Assembly (NCBI GenBank): GCA_018659585.1
Contig: JABJMC010000028.1
Span: 36,539 to 100,538 of the forward strand
Origin: Candidatus Peregrinibacteria bacterium
GTDB lineage: Bacteria; Patescibacteriota; Gracilibacteria; UBA1369; UBA12473
Length of the DNA: 64,000 nt
Direction of reading: 5' to 3'
The translations under genes were made by a program, and so were the position numbers. Positions 54,569-61,882 of the stretch are shown piece after piece; position 1 is the first letter of the stretch, and each line of letters begins with the position of its first letter. A model generated the notes under the pieces. The model was given only the letters and a program-made list of their open reading frames with translations, made no database searches and was not told where the DNA came from.

Positions 54569-54570
54569 CA

Positions 54571-55761
54571 TTACTCCATCACCACTTCAATCCCTGGGAG
54601 TACTTTGCCTTCCAGAAATTCGAGCATCGCGCCACCGCCAGTCGACACGTGATCAAAATCAATAAAATCATGGCCAAATTGCTTGATGGCATCAATCGTA
54701 TCGCCACCACCTAAAATTGTGGTTGCTTTAGTTCGAGCCACCGCCTTAGCAATCTCACGCGTACCACGCGCAAAAGGTGTTTTTTCGTACAAGCCCAAAG
54801 GGCCATTCCAAACTACAATTTCAGCCTTTTCAATCGCCGCAATATAACGATCCAGAGTTCGCGCCCCAATATCCAAAATTTTCATATCTCCGGCCACATC
54901 CTCCACTGGCAAAACTAAAGTTTGGGCCGTATCACTAATCTCCGAAGCCACGGTCACGTCAGATGGTAAATAGAATTTTTCATCATATTTGTCCGCCTCT
55001 AACATAATTTCCTGAGCCACCTCCAATTTATCATCCTGACACAAAGAATCACCAATGTCGTAACCTGAAGCTTTCAAAAAAGTATTAGCCAAACCACCAC
55101 CAACCAAAAATATATCTGCCTTCTCGATAAAACTCTTCAAAATCCCAATTTTTGTATCAATTTTCGCACCACCTACAATTAAAACTAAAGGGCTTTCTAA
55201 ACCTTCAAGTAGGGGAGTTAGAACCTCTATTTCACGCTGAAGTAAAAACCCAGCGTGCGAAGGCAAATATTGCGCCACCCCGTGTGTCGAAGCATGCGCT
55301 CGATGTGCCGTCCCAAAAGCGTCATTTACAAAAACTTCGCCCAGCTCTGCCAATTGCTTGGCAAATTTAAGATCATTTTTCTTTTCCTCATGATAAAAGC
55401 GCGTATTTTCTAGCATCATAATCTCACCATTCTTCAAAGCTTTTGCAGCTTTAACAACCTCTGCTCCTACACACTCATCTACTTTTTTAACAGGTTTACC
55501 AAGCAGCTTAGAAAACTCCTTAGCCACCTTATCCATTTTTAGTTTTGGATCTGGCTTGTCAGGGTCGGGCCGCCCTAAGTGAGACTTTAAAATCACTCGC
55601 GCACCCTCGTCTAACAAATGTTGAATCGTGGGCACAGCCGCCTCTAATCTAGTTGCATCAACCACTTTCCCTTTTGCATCTAAGGGTACATTAAAATCCA
55701 CCCGCACCAAAACGCGCTTTCCTTTTACGTCCGCATGGTGAAGTGTTTTAAGCTGTTTCAT
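54571..55761 (-). CDS. pgk: Phosphoglycerate kinase
   Basis: 396 residues. N-terminal VLVRVDFNVPLD, substrate residues in SHLGRPDPDKPD, ENTRFYHEEKKND, hinge and nucleotide site GGAKIDTKIGIL and VVWNGPLGLYE, and the final GGGDTIDAIKQF and STGGGAMLEFLEG. It makes ATP from 1,3-bisphosphoglycerate in glycolysis. Other glycolytic genes are not in the window. Confidence 0.97.
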   Translation of the reverse strand: MKQLKTLHHADVKGKRVLVRVDFNVPLDAKGKVVDATRLEAAVPTIQHLLDEGARVILKSHLGRPDPDKPDPKLKMDKVAKEFSKLLGKPVKKVDECVGAEVVKAAKALKNGEIMMLENTRFYHEEKKNDLKFAKQLAELGEVFVNDAFGTAHRAHASTHGVAQYLPSHAGFLLQREIEVLTPLLEGLESPLVLIVGGAKIDTKIGILKSFIEKADIFLVGGGLANTFLKASGYDIGDSLCQDDKLEVAQEIMLEADKYDEKFYLPSDVTVASEISDTAQTLVLPVEDVAGDMKILDIGARTLDRYIAAIEKAEIVVWNGPLGLYEKTPFARGTREIAKAVARTKATTILGGGDTIDAIKQFGHDFIDFDHVSTGGGAMLEFLEGKVLPGIEVVME

Positions 55762-55784
55762 GGGCCAATTATATCACAGCTTTT

Positions 55785-56738
55785 TTAGACCGCAGCCAAA
55801 TTATTATTACTTATTATTGTTCCTCTAAAACTATTACCCTGCGCTATTTGCGATAATTGAGGAATGCTAGTAATCACAGAAACACGACCCGCCTGACTTA
55901 ATGCGAACCTGCCAGCCGCAATTATTTTTGGATTCATATTGCCATCACCCCCTCTATTTTCTTGCGCTCTCTGAAAAGCTTCCCTCGAAGACATACTATC
56001 TACCAACCTTGCTTGATCCGTTCCAAATCCTTCGTAAAAACCATCTTCCCTTGTTGCTATCAAGAGCACTTGCGCTCCAATTCCTTCTCCAATCTTTTCA
56101 CCAGCTTCATCCTTATCAGAAACACATTCACTCTCTACATCATAAATCTGTCCACCACCTCCATAATACGAAGGAATCCCACCACCTCCGCCACAGATAA
56201 CCACATCATTTTGTTCATATGGCTCATGAATTTCATCTATTCCAACAATTGCCTGTATTTTTGGAGAGGGGACTACTTGTTTAAAAAATCCTCTTCTTTT
56301 AGGGTGCTCAACACATGAAACCCCAGCTCTATCAAACATTGCTCGACCTCTAACCCAAGGCCCCACACCTTTAACTGGACGGTTAAACGAAGGATCATTT
56401 AAATCAATTAAACTTCTAGTATAGTGAATCAAGGACTCTCGATCTCCCATATGCTTTCCTAAGGCTTTCAAAATTTCTCGACCAATCATATCTTGAGTGT
56501 CCCACACTATCCTAGCAGGAGACCTCTCCATAAACATTCTCTTATATTCCGCCTTTAAATGCCCAAATTGAGGACCATTTCCATGCACAATCGCCAATAA
56601 ACAATCGTGATACAACTCAGCCAAAGCTTGGACAGCCTCACCTATAGCTTCCTTTGAACAAATTTGGTCGTCGCGCTCAACAGCATTACCTCCAAGCGCA
56701 ACTAAAACTCGATCCGATTTTAATAAAGCACTAGACAT
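55785..56738 (-). CDS. arcC: Carbamate kinase-like amino acid kinase
   Basis: 317 residues, AAK fold. Motifs fit carbamate kinase: VALGGNAVE, VHGNGPQFGHLKAE, VICGGGGGIPSYY, SDKDEAGEKIGEGIGAQ, NPKIIAAGRFAL and VITSIPQL. Carbamate kinase makes ATP from carbamoyl phosphate (arginine deiminase pathway) or the reverse. ADI and OTC partners are not in the window. The DKD-LAS string is altered to DKDEAG and the usual AD-LIIL becomes AQVLLI, so the substrate could differ. Confidence 0.82.
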   Translation of the reverse strand: MSSALLKSDRVLVALGGNAVERDDQICSKEAIGEAVQALAELYHDCLLAIVHGNGPQFGHLKAEYKRMFMERSPARIVWDTQDMIGREILKALGKHMGDRESLIHYTRSLIDLNDPSFNRPVKGVGPWVRGRAMFDRAGVSCVEHPKRRGFFKQVVPSPKIQAIVGIDEIHEPYEQNDVVICGGGGGIPSYYGGGGQIYDVESECVSDKDEAGEKIGEGIGAQVLLIATREDGFYEGFGTDQARLVDSMSSREAFQRAQENRGGDGNMNPKIIAAGRFALSQAGRVSVITSIPQLSQIAQGNSFRGTIISNNNLAAV

Positions 56739-56796
56739 TTATTTCAATTTAAAACAAGGCCGCCACTCTATCACCTAAGATAAATTTTGCAACTAT

Positions 56797-57192
56797 TTAA
56801 ATTTGACATTCCGCCATCCAAACTGCGATTTCCGCCGCATCTTTACCACGGCTAATTCGAGCTTCAGCTAATTTAATTGAATTCACCATCAAAACCTCGA
56901 ATGCGATAGGGATATCGTTTTCGAGCATCACTTCCCGAATTCCATCCACGCACGCTCGACACACCATTTCATAATGATCAGTTTCGCCCTTGATTACGCA
57001 TCCCAAAGTTATCAAAGCATCATACTCCCCAGTCTTTGCCATGCGCTGAGCAATCAATGGAATTTCAAAGGCACCTGGAACTCTTTCAATCTCATAATTA
57101 ATTCCTTTTTCATTCAAAACAGCCTCTGCCTCAAGCAACATTTTTTCAGTGATCTCGTAGTTAAATTTTGAAACAATTACGCCGATTTTCAT
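56797..57192 (-). CDS. ribH: 6,7-dimethyl-8-ribityllumazine synthase
   Basis: 131 residues, short for the family (about 150) because the N-terminus is trimmed. VSKFNYEITEKML, VPGAFEIPLIAQ, LGCVIKGETDHYE and the C-terminal SRGKDAAEIAVWM are clear. It forms the lumazine from the ribityl-pyrimidine and dihydroxybutanone phosphate. It is 3 bp downstream of ribE. ribA/ribB/ribD are not in the window. Confidence 0.95.
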   Translation of the reverse strand: MKIGVIVSKFNYEITEKMLLEAEAVLNEKGINYEIERVPGAFEIPLIAQRMAKTGEYDALITLGCVIKGETDHYEMVCRACVDGIREVMLENDIPIAFEVLMVNSIKLAEARISRGKDAAEIAVWMAECQI

Positions 57193-57194
57193 AA

Positions 57195-57770
57195 TTAAGA
57201 TTTTAATTTTTCCAAATAACGTGCCAACATATCTACCTCTAAATTAACCTGCGCACCATCCTTTAAATCACTCAAATTAGTATTTTCAAGAGTGTGTGGA
57301 ATTAAAGCTACTTCAAACGCATCATCCTTAATCACGCTTATTGTTAAACTTACGCCATTAATTGCAATCGACCCTTTACGAGCTATATATTTAAGTAGTG
57401 ATAGGGGAGGGGTTATCTCAATTCGTCGACCATCTGAATCGTCAGTTACGTTCAAAACCGTACCAATCCCATCAACATGCCCCTGTACAAAATGACCACC
57501 TAAACGATCTCCAACTCGCAAAGCTTGCTCTAAATTCACCAAAAACCCAACTTCTATCTCGCCCAAAGTTGTCACTCCTAAAGTTTCTGGCATCACATCA
57601 GCTTCAAATCCTCCTTTTGTTAACTCAACCACGGTCAAACAAACTCCATTAACAGCCACACTTTCACCAATTTCCGGCTCAAACGGAGCCATAATCGTAA
57701 ACCTTTTTCCATCATCTGTTTCCACAATCTCAGAAACACGAGAAAACGCTTGTATAAGTCCTGTAAACAT
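57195..57770 (-). CDS. ribE: Riboflavin synthase alpha chain
   Basis: 191 residues from the ATG at 57770 (MFTGLIQAFSRVSEI), the family's usual start; the track begins 11 codons earlier. Two lumazine-binding barrels are visible: the first with ESVAVNGVCLTVVEL, the second with GSIAINGVSLTISVI. GHFVQGHVDGIG is typical. It makes riboflavin from two lumazine molecules. It forms an operon with ribH. Confidence 0.96.
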   Translation of the reverse strand: MFTGLIQAFSRVSEIVETDDGKRFTIMAPFEPEIGESVAVNGVCLTVVELTKGGFEADVMPETLGVTTLGEIEVGFLVNLEQALRVGDRLGGHFVQGHVDGIGTVLNVTDDSDGRRIEITPPLSLLKYIARKGSIAINGVSLTISVIKDDAFEVALIPHTLENTNLSDLKDGAQVNLEVDMLARYLEKLKS

Positions 57771-57862
57771 AGTGCTGGAATGATAGCTTAAGTTCTTCGT
57801 CAAATACAGTTCATTTTTTATTCATTTTTTGTTTACATTTTCGTAATCTCTTTTTGCTAGCC

Positions 57863-57880
57863 TAAGGATATCTATCCTTA
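57863..57880. promoter_or_regulatory. Palindrome in the ssb leader
   Basis: TAAGGATA-TC-TATCCTTA, perfect 8-bp arms, ending 12 nt before the ssb ATG. A TTTACA box lies at 57832-57837 and the TTGCTAGCCT just before the palindrome may act as an extended -10, though spacing is long (20 nt). It could be an operator or an mRNA hairpin. Confidence 0.55.
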
Positions 57881-57892
57881 ACACACTTACTT

Positions 57893-58282
57893 ATGCGCAG
57901 TGTGAATAAAGTCATCTTAATGGGGAACTTAGGCGGCCCTCCCGAGATGCGATCCACCAAGACGGGTAAAACTGTCACCAACTTCTCGTTAGCCACCAAT
58001 AATGAATGGCAAAATCAAGAAGGCGAGCAGCAAAAAACCACAGATTTTCATAAAGTCATTGCCTGGCAGGGACTTGGTGAAATTTGTGGCAAACACCTTA
58101 AAAAGGGGAGTCCAGTTTATATTGAAGGGCGCCTTCATAACCGCAGTTACGAAGATAAAGAAAAAAATCGCCGTTACGTAACAGAAGTAACCGCAGATAA
58201 GGTTAATTTTATTCAAACTAAAAGCACCAAAGATGGTGAAAAAGTTGGTCTAAAAGAAGCTGGTGAACCAGTTGCGGCTTAA
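57893..58282 (+). CDS. ssb: Single-stranded DNA-binding protein
   Basis: 129 residues. SVNKVILMGNLGGPPEMRST, TNFSLATNNEW, FHKVIAWQGLGEICGKHLKKGSPVYIEGRL (excerpts) are the classic OB-fold SSB core. It is short: after the OB fold (about 110 residues) there is no Gly/Gln-rich linker and no acidic DDDIPF-type tip; it ends EAGEPVAA. That tip normally recruits repair and replication partners. A second ssb elsewhere could carry it. Confidence 0.95.
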   Translation: MRSVNKVILMGNLGGPPEMRSTKTGKTVTNFSLATNNEWQNQEGEQQKTTDFHKVIAWQGLGEICGKHLKKGSPVYIEGRLHNRSYEDKEKNRRYVTEVTADKVNFIQTKSTKDGEKVGLKEAGEPVAA

Positions 58283-58296
58283 TAGCGAATCTGTAG

Positions 58297-58302
58297 TATA
58301 CT
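58297..58302 (+). promoter_or_regulatory. -10 box close to the glycosyltransferase start
   Basis: TATACT with 6 nt to the ATG at 58309; the -35 is poor (best is TTGCGG at 58272). Same geometry as 38311 and 59223, consistent with a leaderless transcript. Confidence 0.4.
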
Positions 58303-58308
58303 AATGCC

Positions 58309-59235
58309 ATGCAACTCAGTGTCATTATTCCAACCTACAATCGCGTCAAAATTTTAGAAAAGACTCTCAATTTCCTTGAGGAGCAAAGCCTATCTCTCAA
58401 GGATTTTGAGGTAATCGTAATTAACGATGGCAGTGAAGATTACACCAAAGAGTGGCTCGAATCTTATCAAAAAAAACTAAATTTAGTAGTTCTTAATCAA
58501 AAAAATGCCGGACAGGGGAATGCTCGCAACAATGGCCTTAAAAAAGCACAAGGAAAAATTATTCTTTTCTTAGGAGATGACATGCTTCCTTCCAACAAGG
58601 ATTTCTTAAAAACTCACTTAAAAATCCACAAAAAACATCCCGAGCAAAGAATTGCTGTTTTGGGTAAAATAGATTGGCCCCCAGACTTAAGGCTAAACGA
58701 TTATATGAAATGGATGACTAATGGCTCCTCGATTTTTGGGAAATTTGGTGGACACCAGTTTGCTTACGAAAAACTAGATCGTGGCAAAAAGCCTGACTTT
58801 AACTTTTTCTACACCTCTAACCTATCTTTAAAAAAGAAAATTTTAGGAAAAGAACCCTTTGATTTAGATTTTAGTAAATATGGTTGGGAAGATATTGAAC
58901 TTGGTTATCGCCTTCAAAAACAAAAAGGAATGAAAATGATCTACGCTCCAGAGGCCATCACTTATCATGAACATCCCATGGATTCATCTGGTCTAAAAAA
59001 TCGAATGATTGCCATTGGAAAATCCGCTCACATTATTGATAAAAAATATCCAGAACTCAAGAAACTACCTAGCTTTTGGAAAAAATGTGCCTTTTATTTA
59101 CTTTCAAATCCCGTAAGCTTAGCCCTGATTTGGATAATAAACCTGTTAACTGCCAAACATTTACAAGCCCTTTATTATTACGCTTTATCTAAAAAATACT
59201 TCCTAAAAGGAGTAAATCAGGGTATAATATATTAA
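58309..59235 (+). CDS. Family 2 glycosyltransferase
   Basis: 308 residues, GT-A fold: LSVIIPTYNRVKILEKTL, VIVINDGSEDYTKEW, NAGQGNARNNGLKKAQG and the DXD-like LGDDMLPS. EDIELGYRLQKQKG is the C-terminal acceptor/base region. A hydrophobic C-terminal segment (LLSNPVSLALIWIINLL) may hold it at the membrane. It probably builds cell-surface glycan; the sugar is unknown. Its stop overlaps the next start codon. Confidence 0.88.
   Translation: MQLSVIIPTYNRVKILEKTLNFLEEQSLSLKDFEVIVINDGSEDYTKEWLESYQKKLNLVVLNQKNAGQGNARNNGLKKAQGKIILFLGDDMLPSNKDFLKTHLKIHKKHPEQRIAVLGKIDWPPDLRLNDYMKWMTNGSSIFGKFGGHQFAYEKLDRGKKPDFNFFYTSNLSLKKKILGKEPFDLDFSKYGWEDIELGYRLQKQKGMKMIYAPEAITYHEHPMDSSGLKNRMIAIGKSAHIIDKKYPELKKLPSFWKKCAFYLLSNPVSLALIWIINLLTAKHLQALYYYALSKKYFLKGVNQGIIY
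59223..59228 (+). promoter_or_regulatory. -10 box close to the sugar-binding lipoprotein start
   Basis: GGTATAAT with 6 nt to the ATG at 59235; no good -35 (TTCCTA at 17 nt). It lies within the last codons of the glycosyltransferase gene. Confidence 0.45.
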
Positions 59236-60677
59236 TGAAATTAAAAACCTCCCACATTATGCGAAAAATCGTGGCCATCACTGTCATTTTGGTGCTTACC
59301 CTAGGTACTCTTAGTGGCTGTAAAAAACAAACAAATACCACCACGACTGTCAAAAAAGATGATGTTGAACTTACTTATTATCGATTGTTTGATGATGAAG
59401 ATATTTTTGAACCATTAATTAGGGAATATGAATCCGAAAATTCACATGTCACAATTAACTATCGAAAATTTACAGATCCAGAACAGTATTTAGATCTGAT
59501 TATTAACGAACTAGCAGAAGGGGAGGGGCCAGATATTTTTTCTATGCATAACACTTGGTTCACACAGCATCGAAAAAAACTAACTCCTATTCCAAACACT
59601 CTAATCACAACCGAAGACTTTAATAATGTTTTTGTTAGTGTAGCCAATGACGATTTAGTTAGCCCAGATAGCACTGGAACAGATCAAATCTACGGACTAC
59701 CAATGTATGTTGATACTTTGGCTCTTTACTATAACCAGGATCATTTCGAAGACGCTGTCCCATCACGCGGAAAACCAGCCTCAACTTGGGAAGAGCTTCA
59801 AGAAGATGTCTACAAATTAACCAAAGCAGATAATAGCTTTGAAAGATTTGAAGTAGCTGGAATCGCCATGGGGCGAGCTGATAATATTTTGCGTGCCATT
59901 GATATTCTTTACCTGTTAATGATTCAATTTGGCACTGATTTTTATGACGAAGCTTTTACAGAAGCTACTTTTGCTGATGCCGCCGGAGCTATTACCGGCA
60001 GCTTAAGTCACCCCGGAGTTGATGCCCTTAGTTTCTTTACTCAATTCGCTCTCCCAAGTAGTAAATACTATACCTGGAATGCTTATTTAGCTGATGATGA
60101 TAGCGCTGAAAAAGAAGTTAAAACCTTTGCGCGCGGCAAAGCCTCTATGATTATTGGGTATTCATATCTTTACGAACAAATTCTAGATGAAATAGCCGAA
60201 TTAGAAAAAAAGGGACAAGACACAATTAATTCCAGCACTATTCAAATTGCCACCATTCCCCAAGTAGAAGATCCTGAAACCTCTACTTCAAAACGTGATA
60301 CTTATGCCAGTTACTTTGCCGAAACAGTTGCTCGGACTTCTGAAAACTCCGAAGAAGCTTGGAAATTTTTAAGCTTTCTTGTAGAAAAAGAAAACCTTGA
60401 GCACTATCACACCGAAACTAACCGTCCAACCAGTCGTCGCGACATGATCGAAGAACAAGCTGAAGACGCAACTTACGGAATATTTGCAGAACAAATTGGC
60501 TACGCCGAAAGCTTCCCAATTGCTGATGCTGATGCTTATGAAGAAGTTTTTGCCGAAGCTATTGAAGCGGTTCTTAACACCGAAGACCCTGATGATGTTA
60601 TGAAAGATGCGCAAGAAAAAGTTAATCTTTACATGCCCTCCGAGGGATTTTATCCTGTTACTGTTAGTACGGAATAA
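59235..60677 (+). CDS. Sugar-type (family 1) solute-binding lipoprotein
   Basis: 480 residues. Signal with lipobox (LTLGTLSGCKKQ). If the first ATG is used the Cys is residue 29; an ATG 8 codons later gives a shorter, more usual signal. Family 1 solute-binding features: LYRLFDDEDIFEPLIREYE-type start, EGPDIFSMHNTWF, YGLPMYVDTLALYYNQDHF and WEELQEDVYKLTK. No ABC permease or ATPase follows. It lies in a surface-glycan neighbourhood. Confidence 0.85.
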   Translation: MKLKTSHIMRKIVAITVILVLTLGTLSGCKKQTNTTTTVKKDDVELTYYRLFDDEDIFEPLIREYESENSHVTINYRKFTDPEQYLDLIINELAEGEGPDIFSMHNTWFTQHRKKLTPIPNTLITTEDFNNVFVSVANDDLVSPDSTGTDQIYGLPMYVDTLALYYNQDHFEDAVPSRGKPASTWEELQEDVYKLTKADNSFERFEVAGIAMGRADNILRAIDILYLLMIQFGTDFYDEAFTEATFADAAGAITGSLSHPGVDALSFFTQFALPSSKYYTWNAYLADDDSAEKEVKTFARGKASMIIGYSYLYEQILDEIAELEKKGQDTINSSTIQIATIPQVEDPETSTSKRDTYASYFAETVARTSENSEEAWKFLSFLVEKENLEHYHTETNRPTSRRDMIEEQAEDATYGIFAEQIGYAESFPIADADAYEEVFAEAIEAVLNTEDPDDVMKDAQEKVNLYMPSEGFYPVTVSTE

Positions 60678-61286
60678 ATGCTTAAAAAAAGGTTCAAAAC
60701 TTGGTTGCGGCTGGCTTTAAAGAAACCCAGTCAAATATTATGGCCTATTGCCTTGTGGACTCTTCCTTTGAGTATTTTTACCACTGTTTGGCAAAATACT
60801 TATTTTTTACAAGGGAGCTACAATCCTTATTTAAATTTTAGTGTTTATTTAAGTGAGATTCTAATTATAGCCACTTTTGTAGCGTGGATAGGAGAGCAGC
60901 TTTTGCAATCAAAAAAAATAAAACTCCATTCACAATCCTGGATTTTAGCGGGAATTATTTTGAGTTTGTCACTAATTTCAGTTTTGTTTTCAGCTGATAA
61001 AACCGCTTCATTACTAGGTCAAATTCACATTCTTTGTGGACTCTTGGTTATGATTTTAATAACCCACGAAGTAACCTCTCTTCAAAAGACAAAGCAAATC
61101 TTTATTTCAGCCCTAATTTTCCAAAGCATAGTTGGGATTTTGCAGGTTGTTTTTCAAAAATCCATTGGACTTTCATTCCTGGAGAATCGTTTATTGGAAC
61201 CGACGTTACGGGAGTCGCTAAACTTAACATTGCCGGAAAAACGTTCCTTAGAGCTTATGGAACCCTACCTCATGCCAATATATTAG
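60678..61286 (+). CDS. O-antigen ligase/polymerase-like membrane protein, 5' part of frameshifted gene
   Basis: The frame runs 202 residues, but only about the first 168 are authentic. They give several membrane segments (ILWPIALWTLPLSIFTTVW, LIIATFVAWIGEQLL, WILAGIILSLSLISVLF) and the ADKTASLLGQIHILCG loop, similar to the start of WaaL/O-antigen-ligase (Wzy_C) proteins. After IGLSFL the frame turns into low-quality sequence (ENRLLEPTLRESLNL), while the -1 frame continues the protein. It starts directly after the stop of the sugar-binding lipoprotein gene. Confidence 0.78.
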   Translation: MLKKRFKTWLRLALKKPSQILWPIALWTLPLSIFTTVWQNTYFLQGSYNPYLNFSVYLSEILIIATFVAWIGEQLLQSKKIKLHSQSWILAGIILSLSLISVLFSADKTASLLGQIHILCGLLVMILITHEVTSLQKTKQIFISALIFQSIVGILQVVFQKSIGLSFLENRLLEPTLRESLNLTLPEKRSLELMEPYLMPIY

Positions 61287-61882
61287 GTGGATTACTAGGA
61301 ATTGGAATTTTAGCAGCCCATGACCTCCCCAAACATAAACTCTGGCAAATAGGCAAAATACTGCTTTGGATTGGATTTTTCCTAACTTTTTCCAAAGGAG
61401 CCATTATTGGACTTTTTGCTGCTTTAGCCATTACCAAAAAAATCCCTCTTAAATTCTCACTTTCCATCCTTGGAGTAGGTATTATTGGCTTTATCCTAAA
61501 ATGGGATTATTTCATTCTAAGCGAATCATTTATTGAACGCCTTCAATACATCAAAATTAGCCTGGGAATGCTCGCAAATGAGCCTGTAGGGGTAGGTCTC
61601 ACACAATTTACCGCTCGCCTCGCTGAATTCACAGACTTCAAGCTCCAACCATGGCAATATCAACCAGTACACAACATTTATTTACTAGTTACCAATGAAC
61701 TCGGAATTTGGAGTGGCTTAACATTAGTTGGCGGTTTTGGTTACGCCTTATTCAGGCAAAAAAGACTAATCTCAATTCTTATCTTCCTAATCATAATTGG
61801 ACTCTTTGATCACTACTTAATAAGCCTACCTCAAGGATTATTGATTGGGGGAGTAGCTTTAGGGTTACAAAACAACAGCTAA
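61181..61882 (+). CDS. O-antigen ligase/polymerase-like membrane protein, 3' part
   Basis: About 233 residues in the -1 frame (GESFIGTDVTGVAKLNIAGK onward); the track's start at 61034 adds a shadow of about 49 residues. GTLPHANILGGLLGIGILAAH and FFLTFSKGAIIGLFAALAI are typical Wzy_C/WaaL helices, and PVHNIYLLVTNELGIWSGL carries the conserved His-Asn of the ligase periplasmic side. It would join lipid-linked glycan to an acceptor. No start codon of its own, so it is the second half of the gene at 60678. Confidence 0.8.
   Translation, partial: GESFIGTDVTGVAKLNIAGKTFLRAYGTLPHANILGGLLGIGILAAHDLPKHKLWQIGKILLWIGFFLTFSKGAIIGLFAALAITKKIPLKFSLSILGVGIIGFILKWDYFILSESFIERLQYIKISLGMLANEPVGVGLTQFTARLAEFTDFKLQPWQYQPVHNIYLLVTNELGIWSGLTLVGGFGYALFRQKRLISILIFLIIIGLFDHYLISLPQGLLIGGVALGLQNNS

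Noticed and set aside
54296-54714. ORFs 54296-54571 (-) and 54439-54714 (+) around the competing hairpins
   Set aside because: They cross the ends of two real genes and the inverted repeats; composition and lack of motifs point to chance frames.
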